Shown piece by piece: positions 51,179 to 60,238 of a stretch of 64,000 nucleotides of DNA. Where the stretch lies: contig NZ_JACYHE010000026.1 in the NCBI RefSeq assembly GCF_021696945.1, positions 1 through 64,000 of the forward strand, in the 5' to 3' direction. The translations under genes and the position numbers were made by a program. Source of the stretch: Streptomyces sp. JJ36 (GTDB taxonomy: Bacteria; Actinomycetota; Actinomycetes; Streptomycetales; Streptomycetaceae). Position 1 is the first letter of the stretch. The number at the start of each line of letters is the position of its first letter. Under the pieces are notes generated by a model. It was not told the DNA's origin. It saw only the letters and a program-made list of their open reading frames with translations, and made no database searches.

Positions 51179-52132
51179 GTGATGAACCCGTGGCGGCTCA
51201 GACTGCTGGGCCTGCTGGATACGCTGGGGACCGTCCGCGCCGTGGCCCAGGCCGCTCATCTGAGCCCCTCCAGCGTGTCCCAGCAGCTCGCCGTCCTCGA
51301 AGCCGAGACGGGCACCCAGCTGCTCGAGCGGGCCGGGCGACGGGTGAGACTCACCTCCGCAGGACTGATTCTCGCCCAGCGGGCGCGCTCCCTTCTCGAC
51401 CAGATGGACAGTGTCGAGACGGAGCTCCGCGGCTTGGGTGCCGAGCCCGCCGGCCTCGTGCGCCTGGGGGCGTTCCAGAGCGCGATCCACACGCTCGCCG
51501 TCCCGGCCGTGACCCGGCTGGCTGCGGGCTACCCCCATCTGGACGTCGAGATCCAGGAGCTGGAGCCGCATGCCAGCCTGCCCGCCCTGCGGGTCGGCGA
51601 CGCCGACATCGTCATCACCACCACCGACTTCGACGAACTGCCCCTGGGAGACGACCTCGATCTCGTGCCGCTGGCCGCCGACCCCGTCCTGCTCGTCCTC
51701 CCGCCCGGGCATCCGGCAGGCCGTGGCCCGGTGAAACTGGCCGCGTTCGCCCGTGAGGCGTGGTCCTTCGACATACCTCAGTCGTACATGGCCGGTCTCG
51801 GGCTCCGGCTGTGCCGGCAGGCCGGGTTCGAGCCCCGGGTGGTCTGCCGGTTCAGCAACTACATGATGGCGCTGCAGCACGTCGAGGCCGGGCTCTCGGT
51901 CACTCTGCTGCCCGCTCTGGCGACCGGGAACAGCCGCTACCAGGTGTCCACCAGAGAGCTGGCCACCCCGGTCACGCGCACCATCACGGCGGCGATCCGC
52001 CGCAGCACGCCGGCCCGTGCCGCCGTCCGCGTCGTCCTTGACGCCCTGCGGCAGAGGGCCCGGCCCCTCGTCGAGCCGGCGGCCACCGACGCCGGGGAGG
52101 TGTGGGGTACGCCTCGGCCGAGTACGGACTGA
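51179..52132 (+). CDS. LysR-family regulator
   Basis: The 317-residue regulator has an N-terminal winged helix (RLLGLLDTLGTVRAVAQAAHLSPSSVSQQLAVLEAETG) and a LysR effector domain (GLVRLGAFQSAIHTLAVPAV, HLDVEIQELEPHASLPALRVGDADIVI). The start is GTG 51179 or ATG 51182, with no Shine-Dalgarno. It is divergent from the aminotransferase and most likely controls it; the binding sites would lie in the 88-base shared region. Confidence 0.9.
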   Translation: MMNPWRLRLLGLLDTLGTVRAVAQAAHLSPSSVSQQLAVLEAETGTQLLERAGRRVRLTSAGLILAQRARSLLDQMDSVETELRGLGAEPAGLVRLGAFQSAIHTLAVPAVTRLAAGYPHLDVEIQELEPHASLPALRVGDADIVITTTDFDELPLGDDLDLVPLAADPVLLVLPPGHPAGRGPVKLAAFAREAWSFDIPQSYMAGLGLRLCRQAGFEPRVVCRFSNYMMALQHVEAGLSVTLLPALATGNSRYQVSTRELATPVTRTITAAIRRSTPARAAVRVVLDALRQRARPLVEPAATDAGEVWGTPRPSTD

Positions 52133-52381
52133 CGGGCCTTCCCGCCGTCCCGGGGTGCCGTCGCGCGCGCACCAGCCGTGCCGCGGGGTCCGGCCCCCCA
52201 TCCGCCGACGGCACGTGGCGAGCTCGCTGCGCACGTGTTCCCGCTGCGCCGTGACGGCGGTGTGACGCAGCCCCGCAGGCGCTGCCGCTGCCGGCCGGAC
52301 GCCCCGGCTCGGGGTCTGCACGGGTCACACACGGTACGGCAGTCCCTGGTGCCCGGTCGGGTGTGGAGACCGTGGTGGGGG

Positions 52382-53152
52382 TCATGCTTGTTCGATGTGC
52401 TTCTGTGCCCGTAGCAGGGCGGCCAGCACCTCCGGTTCGCGTTCGGCGGTGAGCCTGACCGTCGGCACTGAGCAGCTCAAGGCCTCGGCCACCGTGCCGC
52501 CGAAGCGCAGGGGCACCGCGAAGCACCGGGTGCCGAGCGTGGACTCCTGCTCGTCCAGGGCGTGCCCCCGCGCGGCCACCGCCGTCAGCTCGGCCTGGAA
52601 GGCCTCCCGGTCGGTGAGGGTGTGCGGGGTGCGGGGTGCGAGCTCCTCCGGCAACAGGGCGTCCACCTCCGGCCAGGGGCGGGTGGCGAGGATGGCCTTG
52701 CCCAGCCCGGTGGCCCAGGACGGCAGCCGCCGGCCGGGCCGGGAGACGATCGTCAGGGTGTGCTGACGGGACATGCAGGTGGCCAGGTAGACGATCTCGT
52801 GGCCGTCCAGGCGGGCGAGGTGGACGGTCTCTCCCACCTCCTCGGACAGCTCGTCCATCACCGGCTGCGCCCGCTGGACCACGTCGTCCAGCTCGACGTA
52901 CGCAGCTCCGGCCCGCAGTGCCTTGATGCCGACGCGGAAGCCGCCGTCGCCGGCCTCCACCCAGCCGGTCCGCACCAGCGTCATCAGCAGCGCGTACGCG
53001 CTGGCCCGCGGAAGTCCCAGGTCGGCTGTGACATCCCGCAGCGTACGCGGGCGCTGCGCGTCGCTCAGATACTCCAGCAGCGCGGTGGTCCGCTCGGCGG
53101 ACTTGACATTCCGCACCCCGCCGCCCTCCGGCGCCGACTGACTTCCGGCCAC
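52382..53152 (-). CDS. IclR-family regulator of the second aldarate operon
   Basis: The 256-residue regulator has the IclR winged helix (SAERTTALLEYLSDAQRPRTLRDVTADLGLPRASAYALL) and effector domain (VMDELSEEVGETVHLARLDGHEIVYLA, LPSWATGLGKAILA, GHALDEQESTLGTRCFAVPLRF, ALSCSVPTVRLT). GTG 53152 follows GGGAGGA and gives the family length; longer frames run through the promoter. It faces the KdgD-dehydrogenase-transporter operon across 100 bases that contain a perfect inverted repeat. Confidence 0.92.
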   Translation of the reverse strand: MAGSQSAPEGGGVRNVKSAERTTALLEYLSDAQRPRTLRDVTADLGLPRASAYALLMTLVRTGWVEAGDGGFRVGIKALRAGAAYVELDDVVQRAQPVMDELSEEVGETVHLARLDGHEIVYLATCMSRQHTLTIVSRPGRRLPSWATGLGKAILATRPWPEVDALLPEELAPRTPHTLTDREAFQAELTAVAARGHALDEQESTLGTRCFAVPLRFGGTVAEALSCSVPTVRLTAEREPEVLAALLRAQKHIEQA

Positions 53153-53173
53153 AGATTCCTCCCGTACGGACTC

Positions 53174-53241
53174 TTGACGCGGCGCCTCGGGGGCGCCTGT
53201 ACTTCCGTCTACAAGAATAGATGCCGTCTTCGGTTGTAGAC
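53174..53241 (+). promoter_or_regulatory. Promoter and IclR operator candidate before KdgD copy 2
   Basis: TTGACG (53174-53179) is followed after 18 bases by TGTACT (53198-53203), a possible promoter. GTCTACAA (53207-53214) and TTGTAGAC (53234-53241) form a perfect eight-base inverted repeat with 19 bases between the arms, 12 bases before the KdgD start. IclR proteins often bind such spaced repeats. Confidence 0.6.
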
Positions 53242-53252
53242 AAGAGGTCGCA

Positions 53253-54185
53253 ATGCCCATTCCCCGCTCCCAACTCGCCGAGCACCTCGACGGGTTGCTC
53301 GGATTCCCGGTCACCCCGTTCACGGCCGACGGTGAACTCGACCTCGCCCGCTTCGAGAGCCACCTCACCGACATGCTCGAGGCGAAGCCCAGCGCGCTGT
53401 TCGTGGCCTGCGGTACCGGCGAGTTCGCCTCCCTCACGCTGGACGAGCACCGGCGGCTGGTGCGGGCCGCCGTCGCGCACGTCGACGGCACGGTGCCGGT
53501 GCTGGCCGGCGTCGGCGGCGGCACCCACATGGCGCTGGAGTTCACCGCCTCCGCCGACGGGGCCGGCGCCGACGGCGTCCTCGTCCTGCCGCCGTATCTG
53601 CAGGTCGGCCCGCAGGCCGGGCTGGTGGAGCACTACCGCCGGATCGCCGCCGCCACCGGGCTGGGAGTCGTCCCCTACCAGCGGGCCACCGCGATCTTCA
53701 CACCGGAGGCCGTCCGGGAGCTGGCCGAAGTGCCCCAGATCATCGCGTTCAAGGACGGTCACGGGGACGTCGAACTGCTCCAGCGCATCCGTGCCGCCAC
53801 CGAAGGGAAGCTCCCGCTGCTCAACGGCATGCCGACCGCCGAGACCGCGGCCGGAGCCTACGCGGGCATCGGGGTCCGTGCCTACTCCTCGGCCACCCTC
53901 GCCTTCGCACCGGCCGTGGCCCGCGCCTTCCACGACGCCTTCACCCGTGGCGACGAACAGACCCAGAACCTGCTGCTCCGGGAGTTCTACGTACCGCTGG
54001 CCCGGCTGCGGCACACCACCCACGGGTACGCCGTGGCCCTGGTGAAGGCGGGGCTGGACCTCCAGGGCCGCTCAGCCGGTCCCGTACGGCCGCCGCTGAC
54101 GGACGCCTCTCCGGAGCACCGGGCGGAGCTGGCGCGGATCATCGAACGCGGCCGTGCCGCGGTGGCCTCCGCGGAGGCGGCATGA
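53253..54185 (+). CDS. kdgD: 5-dehydro-4-deoxyglucarate dehydratase, copy 2
   Basis: The 310-residue enzyme has the same architecture as copy 1: GLLGFPVTPFTADGELDLARF, the loop VACGTGEFASLTLDEH, tyrosine in VVPYQRATAIF and Schiff-base lysine in IIAFKDGHGDVELLQRI. The C-terminal HGYAVALVKAGLDLQGRSAGPVRPP is conserved between copies. ATG 53253 follows AAGAGG. The stop overlaps the dehydrogenase start (ATGA). This copy lacks an enolase-type dehydratase nearby, so its substrate must come from elsewhere. Confidence 0.9.
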   Translation: MPIPRSQLAEHLDGLLGFPVTPFTADGELDLARFESHLTDMLEAKPSALFVACGTGEFASLTLDEHRRLVRAAVAHVDGTVPVLAGVGGGTHMALEFTASADGAGADGVLVLPPYLQVGPQAGLVEHYRRIAAATGLGVVPYQRATAIFTPEAVRELAEVPQIIAFKDGHGDVELLQRIRAATEGKLPLLNGMPTAETAAGAYAGIGVRAYSSATLAFAPAVARAFHDAFTRGDEQTQNLLLREFYVPLARLRHTTHGYAVALVKAGLDLQGRSAGPVRPPLTDASPEHRAELARIIERGRAAVASAEAA

Positions 54186-55747
54186 CGGCCGCCCGGGGCA
54201 CCGGCTTCCTGGCCGGGCGGCCGCACCGCGGCGGCGGAGCCCCGTTCCGGGCGGTCGCCCCCGCGACCGGTGCGGAGACCGGTCCGGAGTTCACCGGCTG
54301 CACCGCCGAGGAGGTCGCGGCGGCCGCCGCACTGGCCGCACAGGCGCACGAGGAGAACCGCTCCCTCCCGCCGCGCTGGCAGGCGGGTCTGCTGCGGGGT
54401 GTCGCCCACCGGCTGGCCGAGGTCCGCGAGGACCTGCTGCGCGTCGCCCACGAGGAGACCGGTATCGCCCCCGACCGGCTGGCGGGCGAGTTCGCCCGGA
54501 CCTGCGGACAGCTCACCGGCTTCGCAGAGGTGGTGGAGGCCGGCACCTTCGGGGAGCCGGTCCACGACCCGGCGGATCCTGCCGCCACCCCGCCCCGGCC
54601 GGACCTGAAGCGGATCCTGGTGCCGGTCGGCCCGGTGGCCGTCTTCGGGGCCTCGAACTTCCCGCTCGCCTTCAGCGTGGCGGGTGGGGACACCGCCTCC
54701 GCGTTCGCCGCCGGCTGCCCGGTCCTGGTACGGGCGCACCCGAGCCATCCGGCCACCAGCGAGATCGCCGGGTCCGCGGTGGCCGCGGCGGTCACCGACT
54801 GCCGCGCTCACCCCGGCACCTTCGCGCTGCTGCACGGCGCCGGCCACGACACCGGTTCGGCGCTGGTGACGGCGCCGCAGGTGCGGGCGGTCGGGTTCAC
54901 CGGATCGCACGCGGGCGGTACCGCGCTCACCGCGCTCGCGGCCAGGCGGCCGCGGCCGGTCCCGGTCTACGCCGAGATGGGCAGCATCAATCCGCTGTTC
55001 GTCACCACGGCCGCCGCGGAGTGCCGGATGGACGACGTGGTGAGCGGCTTCGTCAGCTCGCTGACGACCGGCGCGGGCCAGCTCTGCACCAAGCCCGGCC
55101 TGGTCTTCACCACCGCCGGCCGGGAGTTCGCCCGCCGCGCGGCCCGCCTGCTGGACGAGACGGAGCCCGGCACACTGCTGAACGCCGCCACCCGGGACGC
55201 CTTCGAGGCCGCCGCACGCGTCCCCGGCGTACAGACCGTGACCGCGCGGCGGGAGCCGAACGGCCCGGGCTTCCGGGCCGCCCCCGTCCTGCTCCTCGCC
55301 CGCCTGGACGACCTGCGGCGGCAGCCCGCTCTGCTGGAGGAGCACTTCGGACCGTTCGCCGTGGTCGTGGAGGTCGACACGGACGACGACCTGGTCGACG
55401 CGGCACGGCTGGTTCCGGGCTCGCTCACCGCCACGCTGCACTGCGAACCGGAGGAGCACCCACGTCTCGGTCCGCTGACGGCACGCCTCGCGGAGACCGC
55501 CGGCCGGGTCGTGCACAACGGCTACCCCACCGGCGTCGCCGTCAGCCGGGCGCAGACCCACACCGGTCCCTATCCCGCCTCCAGCCACAGCGGCCACACC
55601 TCGGTCGGCTGGACCGCCGTACGCCGCTTCCAGCGACCCGTGACCTTCCAGGACATGCCCCCCGCACTGCTGCCTCCGCTGCTCGTCCCCCCGCCCCGTA
55701 CAGCTCCCACCCCCGTGCCCGCACCCGCTCCCGAGGAGTCCTCATGA
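54182..55747 (+). CDS. Alpha-ketoglutarate semialdehyde dehydrogenase, copy 2
   Basis: The 521-residue aldehyde dehydrogenase carries ASNFPLAFSVAGGDTASAFAAG, the Glu base in YAEMGSINPLF, nucleophile Cys in GAGQLCTKPGLVF and the C-terminal VVHNGYPTGVAVSRAQTHTGPYP, closely matching copy 1 and the KgsADH group. It is coupled to KdgD by an ATGA overlap and ends within the start of the binding-protein gene. Together KdgD and this enzyme turn keto-deoxy-aldarate into alpha-ketoglutarate. The Pro-rich 25-residue tail is a peculiarity. Confidence 0.9.
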   Translation: MTAARGTGFLAGRPHRGGGAPFRAVAPATGAETGPEFTGCTAEEVAAAAALAAQAHEENRSLPPRWQAGLLRGVAHRLAEVREDLLRVAHEETGIAPDRLAGEFARTCGQLTGFAEVVEAGTFGEPVHDPADPAATPPRPDLKRILVPVGPVAVFGASNFPLAFSVAGGDTASAFAAGCPVLVRAHPSHPATSEIAGSAVAAAVTDCRAHPGTFALLHGAGHDTGSALVTAPQVRAVGFTGSHAGGTALTALAARRPRPVPVYAEMGSINPLFVTTAAAECRMDDVVSGFVSSLTTGAGQLCTKPGLVFTTAGREFARRAARLLDETEPGTLLNAATRDAFEAAARVPGVQTVTARREPNGPGFRAAPVLLLARLDDLRRQPALLEEHFGPFAVVVEVDTDDDLVDAARLVPGSLTATLHCEPEEHPRLGPLTARLAETAGRVVHNGYPTGVAVSRAQTHTGPYPASSHSGHTSVGWTAVRRFQRPVTFQDMPPALLPPLLVPPPRTAPTPVPAPAPEESS

Positions 55748-57309
55748 CCGAGAACCGTGGCAAGCCGCGAACACCCGCCCGCCGGCTGCCCAGAACCGCC
55801 GCCGTCCTCGCCGCCGGGACCGTGCTGGCCACCAGCGCCTGCTCCGTGGGCACGGCGGACGACCAGGCGGGCGGCGACGCCGTACGCATCGTGCTCCCCG
55901 AGGAACCGCCCACGCTCGAGCCCTGCGACGCCTCCCTCACCGCCACCGGACGTGTCACCCGGTCCAACATCACGGAACCGCTCACCGAACGCGTCCCGAA
56001 GACCGGTGAGCTGGAGCCGAAGCTGGCCACGGGCTGGGAGCAGACGGCACCGACCACCTGGACCTTCGACCTGCGCAAGAACGTGACGTTCCACGACGGT
56101 TCCGCGTTCACCGCCGAGGACGCCGCGTTCTCCGTCGAACGCACCGTCAACTCCGACATCGGCTGCAACGTGGACGGCTACGTCTTCGGCGACAGCGATC
56201 TGAAGGCGACCGCCGTCGACTCCTCCACGCTGAAGGTCACGACCGCGAAGCCGGACCCGATCCTCCCGCTGCGGCTCTCCTTCGTCGAGGTCGTGCCCGA
56301 CAGCACGGCCGCCGACAGTAAGGTGCGCGAGCCGGTGGGCACCGGGCCGTACCGCATCGACAGCTGGGACAAGGGCGTCCGCCTCCGGCTGGCCCGCAAT
56401 GACGACTACTGGGGCGAGAAGCCCGACTACGCCGCGGCGACGTATCTGTGGCGCGCCGAAGGCAGCATCCGGGCCGCGATGGTCGCCAGCGGAGAGGCGG
56501 ACATCGCGGTCGGACTCGCCCCGACCGACGGCGCCGGGGAGTTCGCCGTCGAGTACCCCAACAACGAGACCTCCTACCTGCGCATCGACGCCACCAAGGC
56601 ACCGCTGGACGACGTCCGCGTACGCAAGGCGATCAACTACGCGATGGACAAGAAGGGCCTCGTCTCCTCCGTCTTCCGCGGACTCGGCGAACCGGCCGGC
56701 CAGGTCGTCCCCTCCGGGGTCATCGGCCACGCCCCGGACATCGAACCCTGGCCGTACGACATGGCCGAGGCCAAGAAGCTGATCGCCGAGGCGAAGGCCG
56801 ACGGAGTCCCGGTGGACACGACGATCACTCTCGTCGGCCGCAACGGCATCTACCCGAACGCCGCCGAAGCCATGGAGGTCGCGCAGAACGCGCTGAACGA
56901 GGCGGGCCTGAAGGTGAAGATCAAGATGCTGGACGTCAACGCCTGGCTGGAGTACCTGCTGCGGCCCTTCCCCGAGGACATCGGCCCCACCCTGCTCCAG
57001 TGCCAGCACGGCAACCAGGCCGGTGACGCGGCCTTCACCATGGGCCAGATCTACGGCAGCGAGGGCGCCCAGAGCAGCTACGGCACCCCCGAGCTGGACC
57101 GCATGATCGACGAAGCCGAGCGGGCCACCGGCGAGGACCGGCAGCGGCTGTTCGCCGAGGCGCTCGCGCACCAGAAGGACGAGGTGGTCCGGGACGCCGT
57201 GCTGGCCCACATGACCGGCATCATGGCCCGGTCGCCCAAGGTCGCGTACGAGCCGAACTCGGCCACCAACGACGAGATGCATCTGGCAGAGATGCATCCG
57301 GCGGGCTGA
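55744..57309 (+). CDS. Family 5 solute-binding lipoprotein (peptide/nickel-type importer)
   Basis: The 521-residue lipoprotein has a twin-Arg-like basic start, hydrophobic core and lipobox VLATSAC with Cys at residue 33, then a family 5 binding fold: SNITEPLTERV, KLATGWEQTAPTTWTFDLRKNVTFHDG, GTGPYRIDSWDKG, RVRKAINYAMDKKGLV. Members bind oligopeptides, nickel or oligosaccharides. Its position as third gene of an operon headed by KdgD and KgsADH points to an aldarate, uronide or related sugar acid as ligand, which is unusual for this class. The start overlaps the dehydrogenase stop. Confidence 0.9.
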   Translation: MTENRGKPRTPARRLPRTAAVLAAGTVLATSACSVGTADDQAGGDAVRIVLPEEPPTLEPCDASLTATGRVTRSNITEPLTERVPKTGELEPKLATGWEQTAPTTWTFDLRKNVTFHDGSAFTAEDAAFSVERTVNSDIGCNVDGYVFGDSDLKATAVDSSTLKVTTAKPDPILPLRLSFVEVVPDSTAADSKVREPVGTGPYRIDSWDKGVRLRLARNDDYWGEKPDYAAATYLWRAEGSIRAAMVASGEADIAVGLAPTDGAGEFAVEYPNNETSYLRIDATKAPLDDVRVRKAINYAMDKKGLVSSVFRGLGEPAGQVVPSGVIGHAPDIEPWPYDMAEAKKLIAEAKADGVPVDTTITLVGRNGIYPNAAEAMEVAQNALNEAGLKVKIKMLDVNAWLEYLLRPFPEDIGPTLLQCQHGNQAGDAAFTMGQIYGSEGAQSSYGTPELDRMIDEAERATGEDRQRLFAEALAHQKDEVVRDAVLAHMTGIMARSPKVAYEPNSATNDEMHLAEMHPAG

Positions 57310-57315
57310 TCCGGC

Positions 57316-58242
57316 ATGGTCAGGCTACTGCGCAGGCGCATCACCTCCAGCGCCCTTCCGCTGCTCGTGGTGATCCTCGGGGTGTTCTTCCTCGCGCGGC
57401 TCACCGGCGACCCCGCGAACCTGTACCTGCCGCTCAGCGCGACCGACGAGATGCGGGAGGCGTTCGCCGCCCGCCACGGTTTCGACCAGCCGGTCCTGGT
57501 GCAGTTCGGCGACTACCTGGTGCAGTTGGCGCACCTGGACTTCGGCGAGTCGCTGCGCACCACCCAGCCGGCGGCCGAGGCCGTCCTCCAGGCCTTCCCG
57601 GCGACACTGCAACTCGCGGGCGTGACCATGGTGCTGGCGGTGGCGGGAGCCGTCGTCGTCGGCAGCCTGGCCGCCTACCGGCCCAACTCGCCTGCCGACC
57701 GGATCGCCGGCTTCCTCTCCTCCACCGCGGCCAGCATGCCGGACTTCTGGTTCGCCATCATGGGCGTCCTGGTGTTCGCGGTCACCCTCGGCTGGCTGCC
57801 CACCTCGGGTTCGCTCGGACCGGCCGCCTGGGTACTGCCGGTGGCCACCCTGCTGATCCGTCCGTTCGGTGTGCTGGTGCAGGTGGTGCGGGCGGCGATG
57901 GTCTCCGCCCTGTCGGCGCCCTACGTGAAGGTGGCGCGCAGCAAGGGAGCCGGGGAGGCGCGTGTGGTGTTCGCGCACGCGCTGCGCAACGCCGCGGCCC
58001 CCGCCCTCACGGTGGCGGGCGACCTCAGCATCGGCCTGGTCAACGGTGCCGTGGTGGTGGAGACGATCTTCGGCTGGCCCGGCATCGGGAAACTGATGAT
58101 CGACTCCATCCTCCAGCGGGACTTCGCCCTGCTCCAGGCCGCGGTCCTGCTCACCGCGGTGACCATCTTCCTCCTCAACATCCTGATCGACATCGGCTAC
58201 GCACTGCTCGACGCACGCGTGCGGCAGGGGGCTACGGCATGA
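57316..58242 (+). CDS. ABC transporter permease, DppB type
   Basis: The 308-residue permease has the DppB N-terminus (LLRRRITSSALPLLVVILGVFFLARLTGDP), a periplasmic loop RHGFDQPVLVQFGDYLVQLAHLDFGESL, and the EAA-like coupling loop VARSKGAGEARVVFAHALRNA. It lies six bases after the binding-protein gene and overlaps the next permease gene by four bases. Confidence 0.93.
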   Translation: MVRLLRRRITSSALPLLVVILGVFFLARLTGDPANLYLPLSATDEMREAFAARHGFDQPVLVQFGDYLVQLAHLDFGESLRTTQPAAEAVLQAFPATLQLAGVTMVLAVAGAVVVGSLAAYRPNSPADRIAGFLSSTAASMPDFWFAIMGVLVFAVTLGWLPTSGSLGPAAWVLPVATLLIRPFGVLVQVVRAAMVSALSAPYVKVARSKGAGEARVVFAHALRNAAAPALTVAGDLSIGLVNGAVVVETIFGWPGIGKLMIDSILQRDFALLQAAVLLTAVTIFLLNILIDIGYALLDARVRQGATA

Positions 58243-59213
58243 CGACGACCGAAACCGGCGCGAAGGAGCGGCGGCGCGGCGGCCGCTCCCTGCTCCGGCT
58301 GCTGCTCGCGGACCGGTTCGCGACCGCGGCGGCCGTGGTGCTCGCCCTGGTGGCGGGGTGTGCGCTGGTCGGCGCTCCGCTGCTCGGCGACCTGGCCACC
58401 GAGCAGCATGTCCGGGACACCAACCGGCCACCGTTCAGCCTGGCGCACGGCTGGGCGTTCGTGCTGGGCAGCGACTCGCTGGGGCGCAGTGTCGCGGCAC
58501 GACTGGTCGTCGCCGCAGGCACCACGCTGTCCGTGGCCGTACCGGCCGTGCTGCTGTCCCTGCTCGCCGGCTCCGTCTGGGGCATGTGGGCCGGCTACCA
58601 CCGCGGGTGGCGGGAGAACGTCTCCATGCGGACCGCGGACGTGATCCTCAGCTTCCCCTCCCTGCTGCTGGCCGTGGTGGTGCTGTACGTCTTCAGCCCG
58701 AGCGCGGCGAACATCGTCCTGGTGCTGGCGATCGCCCGGATCCCCGTCTACCTGCGCACCGCCCGGGCCGAGTCGGCCGAACTGCGCAGCCGGCTGTTCG
58801 TGGACGCGGCCCGCACCTTCGGCACCCCGGACCGGACGATCATCCGGCGGCACGTGGCCCCGATCGTCTTGCCGACGCTGGGCACGGTCGCCGCCGTCGA
58901 CTTCTGCTTCGTGATGCTGACGGAGTCCTCGCTCAGCTTCCTCGGCATCGGCATCCAGCCGCCGGACGTGTCCTGGGGGCTGATGGTGGCGCAGGGCCGG
59001 CAGGAACTGCAGACGGCCTGGTGGACGGCGGTCCTCCCGGGCCTCGCCATCATGATCACCACCGTCTCGGCGACCGTGCTGGCCGGCTGGGCGCGCCTCG
59101 CGACCGATCCGGCACAGCGGTGGCGGCTGACCCTGCCACGCGGCCGGGCCGGCAGGGCGGCCGGCCCGGCCGGGAAGCCCGTGCAGGAGCAGACCGGAAA
59201 GGAAACGGCATGA
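58239..59213 (+). CDS. ABC transporter permease, DppC type
   Basis: The 324-residue permease has the DppC pattern: one N-terminal helix, the extracytoplasmic loop with FVLGSDSLGRSVAARLVVAA, the helices TLSVAVPAVLLSLLAGSVWGMWAGY, and the coupling loop DAARTFGTPDRTIIRRHVAP. ESSLSFLGIGIQPPDVSWGLMVAQG is also diagnostic. It is coupled to both neighbours by ATGA overlaps. Confidence 0.93.
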   Translation: MTTTETGAKERRRGGRSLLRLLLADRFATAAAVVLALVAGCALVGAPLLGDLATEQHVRDTNRPPFSLAHGWAFVLGSDSLGRSVAARLVVAAGTTLSVAVPAVLLSLLAGSVWGMWAGYHRGWRENVSMRTADVILSFPSLLLAVVVLYVFSPSAANIVLVLAIARIPVYLRTARAESAELRSRLFVDAARTFGTPDRTIIRRHVAPIVLPTLGTVAAVDFCFVMLTESSLSFLGIGIQPPDVSWGLMVAQGRQELQTAWWTAVLPGLAIMITTVSATVLAGWARLATDPAQRWRLTLPRGRAGRAAGPAGKPVQEQTGKETA

Positions 59214-60238
59214 CGCAGGCGGAAGCGACCCGGGCCGGGACGGCGGCCGGGGAGCCGGGCGGCACCCCGGCGCTGCAGGTGGAGGAGCTGTCCGTCGGCC
59301 TCCGTACACCGTCCGGCCGGTTCCCGGTGGTACGGAAGGTGACCTTCCGGGTGGCGGCGGGGCGTACCCTCGCGCTGCTGGGCGAATCCGGCTGCGGCAA
59401 GAGCATGACCGCCCAGGCCGTCGCCGGCCTGCTGGACCCGGTGGCGGAGGTGACCGGCGGGCGGGTGGACCTGGAGGGCCGGGACGTGCTGCGGCTGGGC
59501 CGCGCGGAGCGGCGCCGCCTGGCCGGCCCGGGGCTCGCCATGGTGTTCCAGGACGCGCTCACGGCGCTGAACCCGGTGTTCACCGTGGGCTGGCAACTCG
59601 CCGAACCGTTCCGCATCCACCGGGGACTGTCCCGGCGGGAGGCGCGCGAGCGGGCGGTGGCGCTGATGGAACGGGTGGGCATCCCGGACGCCCGGTCCCG
59701 GCTCGGGTCCTACCCGCACCAGTTCTCCGGCGGCATGCGGCAGCGGCTGCTGATCGCGATGGCGGTCGCACTGGAACCCACGGTGCTGCTGGCCGACGAA
59801 CCGACGACGGCGCTGGACGTCACCGTGCAGGCACAGATCATGGAGCTGCTGGCGGAACTGCGCACGGAGCACCGGATGGCACTGGTGCTGATCACCCACG
59901 ACCTCGGGGTGGTCGCCGACCATGCGGACGAGGTCGCCGTGATGTACGCGGGCACGGTGGTCGAGGCAGGGCCCACCGCGGAGGTGTTCGCCCGCCCGCG
60001 ACACCCGTACACCCGCGGACTGCTGGACTCGGTGCCCGCCGACGGGCCACGCGGCGGCCCGCTGTCCTCCATCGAGGGCAGCCCGCCCGAACTGGCCCGG
60101 CTGCCGTCGGGATGCGCGTTCCGCACCCGCTGCCCGCTGGCGACCGAACGGTGCGCCGCCGAGTCCCCGCACCTCGTCGAGGCGGGTCCGGGGCGCAGGG
60201 TCGCCTGTCACCACGCGAAGGAGCCGAGCGATGACTGA
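59210..60238 (+). CDS. ABC transporter ATP-binding protein, DppD type
   Basis: The 342-residue ATPase has Walker [11 protein letters not shown]-loop [12 protein letters not shown], signature QFSGGMRQR, Walker [13 protein letters not shown] and the switch [13 protein letters not shown]. The C-terminal oligopeptide-family domain has the cysteine pattern [14 protein letters not shown], often an iron-sulfur site in this family. The ATG start at 59210 overlaps the DppC stop. Confidence 0.95.
   Translation: MTQAEATRAGTAAGEPGGTPALQVEELSVGLRTPSGRFPVVRKVTFRVAAGRTLALLGESGCGKSMTAQAVAGLLDPVAEVTGGRVDLEGRDVLRLGRAERRRLAGPGLAMVFQDALTALNPVFTVGWQLAEPFRIHRGLSRREARERAVALMERVGIPDARSRLGSYPHQFSGGMRQRLLIAMAVALEPTVLLADEPTTALDVTVQAQIMELLAELRTEHRMALVLITHDLGVVADHADEVAVMYAGTVVEAGPTAEVFARPRHPYTRGLLDSVPADGPRGGPLSSIEGSPPELARLPSGCAFRTRCPLATERCAAESPHLVEAGPGRRVACHHAKEPSDD

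Noticed and set aside
54154..55743. Open frame continuous with the binding-protein gene, giving a 1051-residue product
   Set aside because: The added part is antisense-like, overlaps the semialdehyde dehydrogenase, and would place the lipobox in mid-protein.
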